Numbered from the stretch's first letter, positions 24,703 to 33,322 are shown. The stretch is DNA of 64,000 nt from DASQPR01 sp035713725 (GCA_035713725.1 DASTMZ010000154.1:1-64000); one strand, 5' to 3'. The notes: a model not told the origin generated them from the sequence alone. Numbers and translations: made by a program.

Positions 24703-27084
24703 GTGACTGGTTCTTCGCCGGACGACGGCCACCGAGGTCGCCCCGGCCGGCCCGACGGCTCGACCGGTCGTGGCCGCGAACCGGGCGGGCGCGGCGCGGA
24801 CCGCGGCTCGGGACGGCACGAGAATCCACATCGGAGCGGTCGCGCGAGCGGCCAACGCGATCCCGGCCACCGCGACGAACGCAGTGGCTTCCGGGATCGG
24901 GATCGCTTTGGTGACAGCGGCTTCCGAGGCTCCCGGCGTGGACCCGCCGGTGATCGCTCGGGCAGTGGCGCACGCGGTTTCCAGGACCGCGATCGGGGCG
25001 GCCGACCGGGCGGGTCGGATTCACGCGGTCGTGACGGCCGGGACACTCGAGGCTTCGACGATCGCCGGGGGAGCGACGGCCGTGGCCGCGACGACCGACG
25101 GGGTTATGACGGCCGCCGCGACGGTGGGGCCCGGCGTGACGATCGTGGCACGGCTGGGTTCCGCCGTGACGATCGCGGTTCGGGTGGGCCGCGGCGTGAC
25201 GATCGTGGTACGGGTGGGCCGCGGCGTGACGATCGTGGTACGGGTGGGCCGCGGCGTGATCGTGGTACGGGTGGGCCGCGGCGTGACGATCGCGGTACGG
25301 GTGGGTTCCGCCGTGACGATCGTGGTACGGGTGGGTTCCGCCGTGACGATCGCGGGCGCGGGCGAGACGACCGTGGCGGCTACGCAAGTGGCGGGCGCGG
25401 GAACGCACCGGGCGGCAGCGGATACCGGCGTGACGACCGAGGCTTCGACCGCGGCAGTGACGGCGGCGGGTATCGGCGCGACGACCGTGGGCCGGACCGC
25501 GGGTACCGCCGCGACGGCCAACGCACCGATCAGCGTGGCGACGACCAGCGCGGGTATCGCCGCGACGAGCGCTCCGGCGGCGACTCGAGCCGCTATCGCC
25601 GTGCCGACAGCGGCGGGTACGCCGGCCGCTCCGATCGAGGCGGGTACGCCGGCCGCTCCGATCGAGGCGGGTACGGACGGGATCGGCGCGACGGCGGTAC
25701 CCGTGACGATCGGCCGGACCGTGGTCCACGGCGCGACGACCGCGAGTGGCGCCCGAGGTCGTACGACGGCGGACGGCCGCCACGCGATCGTGGTCGGACG
25801 GACTCGGCGCGAGACGACCGTCGCACCGAAAGGTCGCGTGACGCGTTCGACCGTGACGACCGCCCGCGCGACCGCGGCCCGGCGGACGCGCCGGAGATCC
25901 CCGAGGATGTGACCGCGAGCGAACTCGACCCACAGATCCGTGCGGACTTGCGCTCGCTCGCCCGGCCGACCGCCGAGCGGGTAGCGCGTCACCTCGTGAT
26001 GGCCGGCCGACTGGTCGACGAAGACCCGGATGCTGCGCTTGCGCACGCGGTCGCGGCGCGCCGGCTGGCCTCACGCATCGGCGTGGTACGGGAGGCGGTG
26101 GGAATCACGGCGTACCACGCCGGACAGTGGCAGACGGCGCTGTCGGAGATCCGCACGTACCATCGCATCACCGGAAAGCAGACGCACCTCGCAATCCTCG
26201 CCGACTGCGAGCGCGCGCTCGCCCGACCGGAAAAGGCGATCGACATTTACCGCTCCGCCGGCACCCTGCCGGCGGGCAGCGCCGAGGCGATCGAGTTGCT
26301 CATCGTCGCCGCCGGCGCACGTCGTGACATGGACCAGGACGAGGCGGCGCTAGCCATGCTGCAGGTCAACGAACTCAACGCCGATGCGCCATGGGTGGCG
26401 CGACTGCGCTACGCCTACGCGGACACGCTGTTTGAGGTGGGCCGTCGCGACGAGGCGCGTGAATGGTTCTCGCGCGCGGTGGACGCAGATCCGGACGGTC
26501 TTACCGACGCGGCAGACCGGCTTCTCGATATCGACGGCATCGAGCTAGAAGACGACGACGAGACCGACGACTCCGAGCTGGCGCTCGCGATGGCGCACGA
26601 CGAGCTTGACGAGCGGACCGAGGCCGAGCAGAGCGCCCAGCGCAACGCTCGTGTGGACGAGGCCGGCGACGGTGACGGTGTCGACGATGACGGCGTCGAC
26701 GAAGACCTCGATAACGACGAGCTTGACGACGACGAGCTCGATGAAGATGACGACGATTTCGACGACGATTTCGACGACGACGATGATGACGACCTCGACG
26801 ACGAAGACGACGAAGACGATGAAGACGACGAGGACGACGAAGACGACGAAGACGATGAAGACGACGAGGACGACGAAGACGACGAAGACGACTACGACGA
26901 CGACGACGAAGACGACTACGACGATGACAATGGCGACGAGGACGAAGATGGCGACGAGGACGACGATGACTGGGAGGACTATGTGCCGGTCGAGTCGGAT
27001 CCTGACGCGGCCCCGCTGAGCGAGCCGATCGCTGACATCACGCGACCGGACGACCCGAGTGAGCCGCCGGGCACCACGGCGTGA
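24703..27084 (+). CDS. RGG-rich, TPR-like, polyacidic-tail protein
   Basis: A 793-residue protein in three parts. Residues 1 to about 400 are disordered and rich in Arg, Gly, Asp, with repeated RRDDRGTGG units and many RGG/RG steps. About 402-615 is a helical TPR-like domain (ELDPQIRADLRSLARPTAER, AALAHAVAARRLASRIGVVR, FEVGRRDEAREWFSRAVDAD) that corresponds in position to the TPR protein after tyrS in M. tuberculosis (Rv1691). From about 615 the chain is almost pure Asp/Glu for some 150 residues. RGG tails are usually RNA-binding; polyacidic tails mimic nucleic acid or bind basic proteins. Start GTG 24703 lies nine bases after GGAAGG. Function unknown; RNA or ribosome association is a guess. 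Overlaps the HAD gene (GTGA). Confidence 0.85.
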   Translation: MTGSSPDDGHRGRPGRPDGSTGRGREPGGRGADRGSGRHENPHRSGRASGQRDPGHRDERSGFRDRDRFGDSGFRGSRRGPAGDRSGSGARGFQDRDRGGRPGGSDSRGRDGRDTRGFDDRRGSDGRGRDDRRGYDGRRDGGARRDDRGTAGFRRDDRGSGGPRRDDRGTGGPRRDDRGTGGPRRDRGTGGPRRDDRGTGGFRRDDRGTGGFRRDDRGRGRDDRGGYASGGRGNAPGGSGYRRDDRGFDRGSDGGGYRRDDRGPDRGYRRDGQRTDQRGDDQRGYRRDERSGGDSSRYRRADSGGYAGRSDRGGYAGRSDRGGYGRDRRDGGTRDDRPDRGPRRDDREWRPRSYDGGRPPRDRGRTDSARDDRRTERSRDAFDRDDRPRDRGPADAPEIPEDVTASELDPQIRADLRSLARPTAERVARHLVMAGRLVDEDPDAALAHAVAARRLASRIGVVREAVGITAYHAGQWQTALSEIRTYHRITGKQTHLAILADCERALARPEKAIDIYRSAGTLPAGSAEAIELLIVAAGARRDMDQDEAALAMLQVNELNADAPWVARLRYAYADTLFEVGRRDEAREWFSRAVDADPDGLTDAADRLLDIDGIELEDDDETDDSELALAMAHDELDERTEAEQSAQRNARVDEAGDGDGVDDDGVDEDLDNDELDDDELDEDDDDFDDDFDDDDDDDLDDEDDEDDEDDEDDEDDEDDEDDEDDEDDEDDYDDDDEDDYDDDNGDEDEDGDEDDDDWEDYVPVESDPDAAPLSEPIADITRPDDPSEPPGTTA
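25141..25347 (+). repeat. 30-bp tandem repeats encoding RG-rich decapeptides
   Basis: Seven head-to-tail units starting GATCGTGG or GATCGCGG; six are 30 bp and one (25231-25257) is 27 bp, so the reading frame is kept. They encode variants of the decapeptide RGTGGPRRDD, with Phe replacing Pro in some copies. A second small pair of 27-bp units (about 25614-25667) encodes repeated GYAGRSDRG. They are protein-coding minisatellites within the RGG region, not a CRISPR array: there are no unique spacers. Confidence 0.9.
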
Positions 27085-28115
27085 CGACCGCGCTGTCGGA
27101 CTCGTACGACCTCGTCATCTTCGATCTCGACGGCGTTGTCTACCTGGACCGCGATCCGATTCCGGGCGCGGTGAACGCGATCAATCGGCTGACGAAGGCT
27201 GGCCCACCCGTCGCGTACGTCACGAACAACGCGTCACGCCTGGCGGGCGATGTCGCCGCGCTGCTCCGCGACCTGGGTGTGAACGCGGCCGAGGACGACG
27301 TCGTTACGTCCGCGCACGAATCAGCGTCGGTCCTCGCCACCCGCCTGCCGGTCGGTGCGCCGGTGCTCGTGGTCGGCGGAGTGGCCCTGCGCACTGAGAT
27401 CACGGCGGTCGGGCTGCAACCGGTCTCGGATGCGTCCGGCTCGCCGGCCGCCGTCGTCCAGGGGTACGCCCGTGACATCGGCTGGGTACACCTCGCCGAG
27501 GCGTGCGTCGCCGTACGGGCCGGCGCGTGGTGGGTCGCGACGAACGCCGACCGGACGCTCCCGTCGCCGCGAGGACCGTTGCCCGGCAACGGATCCCTCG
27601 TCGCGGCGCTTGCCACCGCGCTCGGTCGTGGCCCGGATCTGATCGTCGGCAAGCCGTCGCCGGATCTGTTTACGACCGCCGCGCGCCGCGTCGGAGCCCG
27701 TCACCCGCTGGTGGTTGGCGACCGGATCGACACCGACGTGGCGGGCGCGGTGCGCACCGGCTTCGACGCGATGCTGGTCTTGACCGGCGTGAGCACACCG
27801 GCCGACGTCATCGCCGCGCCCGACGGCTCCCGTCCCATGTGGATCGCGCCGGATCTCGGGGCGTTGGCGAATGGCGACCTGGCGGCTCGCGTACCCGCCG
27901 TCTCGACGCCCGGAACTCCGGTCGCCAGCGGCGGTTGGACCGTGCGCCGCACCGGCGCCGGCCTGGAACTTGCGGGCGAGGGCCGCGACGTCGCCGCGCT
28001 CGCTGGGCTGGCCGCGGCGGCCTGGCAGGCCGACGACCTACCGTCGGTCACGCCGACCGGCGATGCGGCCGCCGCCACGCTCGACCGGCTGGGTCTCGCC
28101 CGATCGCGCGGCTAG
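27081..28115 (+). CDS. HAD family (NagD-like) phosphatase
   Basis: A 344-residue HAD subfamily IIA hydrolase. The nucleophile motif is FDLDGVVYL (Asp15, Asp17), followed by PIPGAVNAINRL, motif II YVTNNASR, and motifs III/IV as GKPSPDLF and VVGDRIDTDVAGAVRTGFDAMLVLTG. Such enzymes dephosphorylate sugar or nucleotide phosphates; M. tuberculosis Rv1692, in the same place, is a glycerol-phosphate phosphatase, so phospholipid recycling is plausible. GTG 27081 overlaps the preceding stop. A C-terminal 80-residue extension is Ala-rich. Confidence 0.9.
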   Translation: MTTALSDSYDLVIFDLDGVVYLDRDPIPGAVNAINRLTKAGPPVAYVTNNASRLAGDVAALLRDLGVNAAEDDVVTSAHESASVLATRLPVGAPVLVVGGVALRTEITAVGLQPVSDASGSPAAVVQGYARDIGWVHLAEACVAVRAGAWWVATNADRTLPSPRGPLPGNGSLVAALATALGRGPDLIVGKPSPDLFTTAARRVGARHPLVVGDRIDTDVAGAVRTGFDAMLVLTGVSTPADVIAAPDGSRPMWIAPDLGALANGDLAARVPAVSTPGTPVASGGWTVRRTGAGLELAGEGRDVAALAGLAAAAWQADDLPSVTPTGDAAAATLDRLGLARSRG

Positions 28116-28122
28116 CCGCGCG

Positions 28123-28458
28123 TCACATCAGCTTGCGCAGCTTCAGCAGGTCGAACGGGTTTGCCTTGACGGAGATCCGGCCGGAAGCCCACGCCTTCGC
28201 GAGGTCGAGGTCGCCGTTGACCATGGCGACCAGGTCGTCGCTCGACGCGATGAGGCGGATCTTGGCCGCCGGATCGTCGCCGTCGGTGAGTCCGAGCAGT
28301 CGGCCGCCGGTGAGCTGGCCGTGGAAGGCAACGCGGAGATCGGTGACCGAGCACGCCAACGGGCGGTCGAGGTCGATGGTGCCGGACTTCTCGACGTTCG
28401 CGTCCATTCGCGCGGCCAGGGTGTGCAGGGCCGCACGGCATTCGTCCACAGTGGCCAT
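28123..28458 (-). CDS. SCP2 sterol-carrier-like domain protein
   Basis: A 111-residue single SCP2 domain. It has the mixed alpha/beta pattern: MATVDECRAALHTLAARMDA helix, LACSVTDLRVAFHGQL strands, and the hallmark C-terminal VNGDLDLAKAWASGRISVKA followed by LLKLRKLM. SCP2 proteins hold lipids in a hydrophobic tunnel; in actinobacteria small free-standing ones are common and of unknown role. AAGGAG lies six bases before the ATG at 28458. It points toward the HAD gene (tail to tail) and away from the H1-tail protein. Confidence 0.85.
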   Translation of the reverse strand: MATVDECRAALHTLAARMDANVEKSGTIDLDRPLACSVTDLRVAFHGQLTGGRLLGLTDGDDPAAKIRLIASSDDLVAMVNGDLDLAKAWASGRISVKANPFDLLKLRKLM

Positions 28459-28594
28459 CGATCTCCTTCGCTCCCGGCCGGATCGGCCAGAGGTTTGCCA
28501 CCACTTGTCGGCACGGTACCTCACGAATGGCGGACGTTCGCCCGGTAGCGTATTCGTGGCGAGAGACACGTGTTGCGCTGGAGAGGAGACGCAC

Positions 28595-29308
28595 GTGGCG
28601 CAGAAGGACGCCTGGCGGGCGTACGTCGAGCTCGTAATGGGGCTCACGGACACGTCCCGGAAGAAGGCGATGAAGATCGTCCAGCAGGTCGCTGGCAGGG
28701 GTGGCGCCACCGCCGAACAGCTCCAAGAGCTCGTGAATCAAGGCATGGCCAACCGTGAGGCGATGACCCGCATGATCCGCGTGGAGCTGGACCGTGCGCT
28801 CGGGCGCGTCGGTCTCGCGACCATGGACGAGGTCGACGAGCTCAACCGGAAGGTTCGCGAGCTGGAGTCGGAACTTCAGGCCGCCCAGACCGGTGGCACC
28901 ACGGCCGGCCGGGTGTCGTCGGCGACCAAGACCACCGCCAAGGCGGCGCCGCGGAAGCCAACGGCCAGCCGGACAGCGGCCGGCAGGACGGCGGCGAGCA
29001 AGACAACTGCACGCCGGCCCGCGACACGCAGCGCCGGCACGCGCGCTCCAGCGAAGACCGCGGCGAAGAGCGCGACGACGCGTACGCCGGCGAAGACAGT
29101 CGCGAAGAAGACGGTCGCGAAGAAGACGGTGGCCAAGCGCGCGACGCCGGCGAAGACGACCGCCGCCGCACGCAGCACCTCCGGCACGCGAACCGCGACG
29201 AGCCGGACGCGGTCAGCGGCACGTGGCGGCACGTCCGCGCGATCGGCATCCGCCAAGCGCGCGCCGTCCAAGTCAACCCGCCGGACCCGATCGGGCGGCG
29301 CGTCGTGA
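28595..29308 (+). CDS. Coiled-coil protein with histone H1-like tail
   Basis: A 237-residue protein. The N-terminal half (1-100) is helical and phasin-like: AQKDAWRAYVELVMGLTDTS, LQELVNQGMANREAMTRMIR, MDEVDELNRKVRELESELQ coiled coil. From about 105 it becomes a Lys/Arg/Ala/Thr tail with repeated AKKTVAKKTVAKRA, TPAKT and SRTAAGRTAASKT-like steps, very similar in make-up to histone H1 tails found on some bacterial nucleoid proteins. DNA or polyhydroxyalkanoate-granule binding is possible; neither is shown. GGAGAGGAG precedes GTG 28595. Its stop overlaps the next small gene (GTGA). Confidence 0.75.
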   Translation: MAQKDAWRAYVELVMGLTDTSRKKAMKIVQQVAGRGGATAEQLQELVNQGMANREAMTRMIRVELDRALGRVGLATMDEVDELNRKVRELESELQAAQTGGTTAGRVSSATKTTAKAAPRKPTASRTAAGRTAASKTTARRPATRSAGTRAPAKTAAKSATTRTPAKTVAKKTVAKKTVAKRATPAKTTAAARSTSGTRTATSRTRSAARGGTSARSASAKRAPSKSTRRTRSGGAS

Positions 29309-29568
29309 CGGACCCGGACGGCATAGCGCCCGGGTACGGCGCTGACGTCGCGAAGGCCAGCGAGACGGTCGGTCCGGACGGCTCGTCGGCCGTCGACGCG
29401 CCGGGTTCGCCGCAGGACCCGGCGCTCGTCGAGTCGCAACGCGATGTCGCGCCCGCGCTGGCTCGCCTCGATGCGGTCTCGGGATCCGATGCGGCCGACC
29501 AGGTCGGCGCGTTCGCCGAGGCGTACGAAGCGTTGCAGGCCACGCTCGCCCGCATCGACGACCGCTAA
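29305..29568 (+). CDS. Small conserved protein before tlyA
   Basis: An 87-residue protein overlapping the upstream gene by four bases and ending eight bases before tlyA. The first 45 residues are polar and low-complexity; the end (AADQVGAFAEAYEALQATLA) forms an amphipathic helix. In M. tuberculosis a similarly placed small unknown (Rv1693) lies between the HAD phosphatase and tlyA. No function can be assigned. Its tight coupling on both sides supports it being real. Confidence 0.65.
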   Translation: MTDPDGIAPGYGADVAKASETVGPDGSSAVDAPGSPQDPALVESQRDVAPALARLDAVSGSDAADQVGAFAEAYEALQATLARIDDR

Positions 29569-29576
29569 ACGCGGCC

Positions 29577-30461
29577 GTGGCGCGGCGCACCCGGCTCGAC
29601 GCCGAACTGGTCCGGCGGGGACTCGCGCGTTCGCGTGAACAAGCCGCCGAGCTCGTCACGGCGGGGCGCGTCGAGGTGCGCGGTGTGGTCGCCGCGAAGG
29701 TCGCGGCGATGGTCGACCCGGCGGATCCGCTGCGGGTCCTCGGTGGCGATCCGGCCGACGAGTACGTGTCGCGCGGCGGCCACAAGCTCGCCGGTGCGCT
29801 CGAGGCGTTCGATGGTCTCGTAGTCGCGGGCCGGCGGTGTCTCGACGCGGGCGCGTCGACCGGTGGCTTCACCGACGTGCTGCTGCGCGCCGGTGCCCGT
29901 GAGGTGGTCGCAGTCGATGTCGGCTACGGCCAGCTCGCGTGGTCGCTGCGCACCGACGATCGGGTACGGGTGGTCGACCGTACCAACGTGCGATCGCTGG
30001 CCGCTGATCAGATCGGCGGCGCATGCGACGTCATCGTGGCTGACCTGTCGTTCATTTCGCTCCGACTGGTGCTGGACGCGCTGGCGGCCTGTCTCGCGCC
30101 GGACGGCGACCTCGTGCCGATGGTGAAGCCCCAGTTCGAGGTCGGCAAGCAGCGGGTCGGTCCGGGCGGCGTAGTACGCGATCCGGCATTGCGCGCCGAC
30201 GCGGTGCTGGACGTCGCGGCGTACGCGGCCGGACTCGGGCTCGGCGTCCTGGGAGTGGTCGCGAGCCCGTTGCCCGGGCCGTCCGGCAACGTCGAGTTCT
30301 TTCTCCGGCTTCGGCGCGGCCCGGGCGCGGTGGACGCGGCCGCGATCCGTAGTGTGGTCGAGGCGGGCGTACCCGTGGATCCGGGCACGACCGCGACGGA
30401 CGCCGGTCTGGCCCGCGACCCCCGGGCGACGGCGGCCGGCCACGACGGCGAAGGGCACTGA
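29577..30461 (+). CDS. tlyA: TlyA family rRNA 2'-O-methyltransferase/hemolysin
   Basis: TlyA methylates 16S C1409 and 23S C1920 in mycobacteria and sets capreomycin sensitivity. 294 residues: N-terminal S4 RNA-binding domain (TRLDAELVRRGLARSREQAA, VEVRGVVAAKVAAMV), EYVSRGGHKLAGAL, then the SAM-dependent FtsJ-like fold with LDAGASTGGFTDVLLRAGA and the catalytic stretch DLSFISLRLVL and VKPQFEVGK. The last 30 residues are a variable extension. GTG 29577; the stop overlaps the NAD kinase ATG (TGATG). Confidence 0.94.
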   Translation: MARRTRLDAELVRRGLARSREQAAELVTAGRVEVRGVVAAKVAAMVDPADPLRVLGGDPADEYVSRGGHKLAGALEAFDGLVVAGRRCLDAGASTGGFTDVLLRAGAREVVAVDVGYGQLAWSLRTDDRVRVVDRTNVRSLAADQIGGACDVIVADLSFISLRLVLDALAACLAPDGDLVPMVKPQFEVGKQRVGPGGVVRDPALRADAVLDVAAYAAGLGLGVLGVVASPLPGPSGNVEFFLRLRRGPGAVDAAAIRSVVEAGVPVDPGTTATDAGLARDPRATAAGHDGEGH

Positions 30462-31351
30462 TGACGCGCGAAGCGTTGCTGGTCACGCACACCGGGCGCC
30501 GGTCGAGCACGGAACATGCCCGCACCGTCGCGCGTGACCTGGTGGCCGCCGGCTTCCGGGTGCGTGTGATCGACGTCGAGGCCGACGACCTCGCCGTGCC
30601 CGGCCTCGTGCCGGTGAGCGGCCCGACAGCGGCCGAAGGCGTCGAGATTGTCTGCGCGCTCGGCGGAGACGGGACGCTGCTGCGCGCCGCGGAACTGGCC
30701 CGCCCGGCGAAGGCACCGTTGCTCGGCATCAACCTCGGCAAGGTCGGGTTCCTCGCCGAGGCAGAGATCTCCGACATCGACGCCGCGGTCCGCGACGTGG
30801 TGGCTCGCGACTACTCGGTGGACGAACGTCTGACCGTCGACGTGACGGTAGAGCGCGACGGCCAGATCGTCGCCGAGTCGTGGGCGCTGAACGAGGCGAC
30901 CGTGGAGAAGACCGACCGGGAAACCATGATCGAGCTGCTGGTCGAGGTGGACGGCCGGGCGTTGTCGCGGTACGGATGCGACGGCGTCGTGTGCGCGACG
31001 CCGACCGGTTCGACGGCGTACGCGTTCTCGGCCGGCGGTCCGGTCGTCTGGCCGGAGGTCGACGCACTGCTGCTGGTACCCATCAGCGCGCACACGCTCT
31101 TCAGCCGCGCGCTGGTCACCGCGCCAACGTCGACGATCGCGGTAACCGTGGATCCGTACGGACGCGGTGCCGTCGTGTCGTGCGACGGCCGCCGAAGCTT
31201 CGACGCGGCACCCGGGTCGCGCGTCACGGTACGACGCGCCGCGTTGCCGGTCCACGTGGTGCGCCTTCGGCCGAGACCGTTTACGGACCGGCTGGTGGCC
31301 AAGTTCGAACTGCCGGTCGACGGCTGGCGGCATCGCCGTTCGGACCGGTAA
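30461..31351 (+). CDS. nadK: NAD kinase
   Basis: Makes NADP from NAD with ATP or polyphosphate. 296 residues with the diagnostic GGDGTLLRAAEL (near 67-78), GINLGKVGFLAEAE, LNEATVEKTDRETM and the second conserved GCDGVVCATPTGSTAYAFSA-type segment (CDGVVCATPTGSTAYAFSAG). Its place between tlyA and recN is the standard actinobacterial order (ppnK in M. tuberculosis). ATG 30461 overlaps the tlyA stop by one base. Confidence 0.96.
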   Translation: MTREALLVTHTGRRSSTEHARTVARDLVAAGFRVRVIDVEADDLAVPGLVPVSGPTAAEGVEIVCALGGDGTLLRAAELARPAKAPLLGINLGKVGFLAEAEISDIDAAVRDVVARDYSVDERLTVDVTVERDGQIVAESWALNEATVEKTDRETMIELLVEVDGRALSRYGCDGVVCATPTGSTAYAFSAGGPVVWPEVDALLLVPISAHTLFSRALVTAPTSTIAVTVDPYGRGAVVSCDGRRSFDAAPGSRVTVRRAALPVHVVRLRPRPFTDRLVAKFELPVDGWRHRRSDR

Positions 31352-31356
31352 GGCGG

Positions 31357-31444
31357 CGCTGGTCCCGCGCCGTGCGCCGCGCTGGTCCCGCGCCGTGCGC
31401 CGGGCGGGTCCCGAGGCGCCGGAGCCGGGCGGGTCCCGAGGCGC
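31357..31444 (+). repeat. Two pairs of short tandem repeats before recN
   Basis: In the 151-base gap between nadK and recN, CGCTGGTCCCGCGCCGTGCG recurs with a 23-bp period (31357 and 31380), directly followed by CGGGCGGGTCCCGAGGCGC recurring with a 25-bp period (31401 and 31426). The two units share GGTCCCG, so they look like one older repeat that diverged. Noncoding as far as I can see. They lie where the recN promoter or leader should be. Confidence 0.8.
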
Positions 31445-31502
31445 GCCGAAGCCGCGCGCCGCGCTGGCCGACTGTCACCGGCGACGTCTACTGTCTCTAG
31501 CT

Positions 31503-33260
31503 GTGCTCGAGGAGTTGCGCATCACCGGTCTCGGCGTCATCGAGGACACCACACTCCCGATGGCCCGCGGCATGAACGTCATCACTGGCGAGACCGGCGC
31601 CGGCAAGACGATGGTGGTGACCGGACTCGGCCTGCTTTTCGGCGGGCGGGCCGACGCGGCGCGGGTGCGTGCCGACCCCGGACGCGCCACGGTGGACGGC
31701 CGGCTGCGCCTCGACGTCGCGGATCCGGACGCCGTTCACGGGCGCGTCAGCGACGCCGGTGCCGAAGTGGACAGTGACGGCAGTCTGCTGTTGTCGCGCA
31801 CGGTGACGGCGGAGGGCCGGTCGCGGGCGTACGTCGGCGGGCGCGCCGTCCCTGTCGCGGTGCTCGCCGACCTCGGCGAACACGTGCTCGCCGTGCACGG
31901 CCAGTCCGACCAACTACGGTTGTTGCGCCCCGCCGAACAGCGTGCTTCGCTCGACCGATTCGCCGGACCCGACCACGAGAAGCTGCTCGGCGAGCTTCGC
32001 GAACGGTTCACCACCTGGCGAGCGGTGGCAAGCGACCTCGACGATCGCCGGCGCCACGCGCGAGAGCGCCACCAGGAAGCCGACCTGCTGAAGCTCGGGC
32101 TCGACGAGATCACCCGGGTCGATCCGCAGCCGGGCGAGGACGACTCGCTTCGCGACGAGGCACAACGTCTCGAACACGCGGAAGGGCTGCGGACCGCGGC
32201 TTCGGCCGCGCACCTCGCGCTCGGCGGCACCGCGGAGTCCGGCGAGGACGTCTCTGATGCGGGCAGCCAGCTGTCGGTCGCACGACGGGTGCTGGAGTCG
32301 CAGGCTCCGGTGGACCGGGCACTCGGCGAATTGGCCGAGCGCGTCACCGAGGCGGCATCGCTGGTGGCCGACATCAACGCGGAGCTCGGTGGCTATCTCG
32401 CCAGCCTGGACGCCGATCCGGACCGGCTCCAGGAGATCTACGAACGCCGGGCCGCGCTGCGATCTCTCACCCGCAAATACGCCGAGGATGTGGACGGCGT
32501 GATCGCGTGGGCCGATCGTGCGCGGATCCGGCTGGCCGAACTCGACACGTCCGACGAGCTGCTCGACGAGCTCGATCGGGAACGCGCACGCTTGGCCGAC
32601 GAGGTCGCCGTGCTCGCGGCCGAGGCGTCGAAGTCTCGCCAGGCCGCGGCCGAGCGTTTCGCCGCCGAGGTCACCGCGGAGCTCGGCGGCCTCGCAATGC
32701 CGCAGGCCCGGATTCACGTCGCGGTCCTGCCGCGTCCGGTGGACCGGTCCGAGCCGTCGCTTCCGGTGGCCGGCGTCGAATGCGGCGTCGGGCCGGACGG
32801 TGCGGACGACGTCGAGCTACGCCTCGTCGCCCATCCGGGCGCGCCGGCACTGCCGCTGCAAAAGGGCGCGTCCGGCGGTGAGCTGTCCCGCGTGATGCTC
32901 GCGATCGAAGTGGTGTTCGCGGGCTCCGGTGGGCCGCCGACGCTCGTCTTCGACGAGGTGGACGCCGGCGTCGGCGGTCGGGCCGCGGTGGAGATCGGCC
33001 GCCGGCTGGCGCGACTGGCACGTTCGCACCAGGTGCTCGTGGTCACGCACCTGCCGCAGGTCGCGGCGTTCGCCGATCAACATCTGGTGGTGGCGAAGGA
33101 CACCAGCGGCGCGTTCACGACGTCCGGCGTTCGGGTGGTCGCCGACACCGAGCGTTCGCGTGAGCTCGCGCGAATGCTCGCCGGCCTGCCCGACTCCGAC
33201 CTCGGCATCGCGCATGCCGAGGAGCTCATCGCGGTCGCGGAGCGGGAAAAGCGCGGCTGA
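31503..33260 (+). CDS. recN: DNA repair protein RecN
   Basis: SMC-like ATPase for double-strand break repair. 585 residues: Walker A GETGAGKTMVVTGLGLLFGG (29-48), LAVHGQSDQLRLLRPAEQR, a central coiled-coil (about 150-400), ABC signature KGASGGELSRVMLAIEVVF (455-473) and Walker B TLVFDEVDAGVGGRAAVEIG (near 480-499). GTG 31503 begins VLEELRITGLGVIEDTTLP. No clear LexA box was found upstream; instead the 5' gap holds tandem repeats. Confidence 0.96.
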   Translation: MLEELRITGLGVIEDTTLPMARGMNVITGETGAGKTMVVTGLGLLFGGRADAARVRADPGRATVDGRLRLDVADPDAVHGRVSDAGAEVDSDGSLLLSRTVTAEGRSRAYVGGRAVPVAVLADLGEHVLAVHGQSDQLRLLRPAEQRASLDRFAGPDHEKLLGELRERFTTWRAVASDLDDRRRHARERHQEADLLKLGLDEITRVDPQPGEDDSLRDEAQRLEHAEGLRTAASAAHLALGGTAESGEDVSDAGSQLSVARRVLESQAPVDRALGELAERVTEAASLVADINAELGGYLASLDADPDRLQEIYERRAALRSLTRKYAEDVDGVIAWADRARIRLAELDTSDELLDELDRERARLADEVAVLAAEASKSRQAAAERFAAEVTAELGGLAMPQARIHVAVLPRPVDRSEPSLPVAGVECGVGPDGADDVELRLVAHPGAPALPLQKGASGGELSRVMLAIEVVFAGSGGPPTLVFDEVDAGVGGRAAVEIGRRLARLARSHQVLVVTHLPQVAAFADQHLVVAKDTSGAFTTSGVRVVADTERSRELARMLAGLPDSDLGIAHAEELIAVAEREKRG

Positions 33261-33309
33261 CCACGCGTCGCGATGCCGTTCCACCGAACGGCGTACCGCG
33301 CGCGACGGC

Positions 33310-33322
33310 TGTCCGACGGACA
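33310..33322 (+). terminator. Small hairpin downstream of recN
   Basis: TGTCC-GAC-GGACA, a 5-bp perfect stem with a 3-base loop followed by AA, 50 bases after recN in the 214-base gap before steA. Weak as a terminator. The rest of the gap has an AT-richer patch (GATCCTAAACCCGGCATAACG, near 33395-33414) that may hold the steA promoter; I see no coding sequence in it. Confidence 0.25.

Noticed and set aside
25141..25347. Possible CRISPR array
   Set aside because: Units are contiguous without unique spacers and keep a reading frame.
24770..25912. Long Ala/Val/Thr-rich open frame (+) inside the RGG gene
   Set aside because: It is the shifted frame of the 30-bp repeats; composition is that expected from reading GAC/CGT-type codons out of register, and there is no ribosome site or homology.
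24584..26074. Arg/His/Gly-rich open frame on the minus strand
   Set aside because: Antisense of the RGG region with the expected mirror composition; the sense frame has the TPR-like domain and correct codon bias.
30008..31333. Long minus-strand open frame over tlyA and nadK
   Set aside because: Antisense of two clearly recognised enzymes; typical mirror frame in high-GC DNA.
31445..31502. LexA/SOS box before recN
   Set aside because: No match to the actinobacterial TCGAAC-N4-GTTCGA-type site could be seen.
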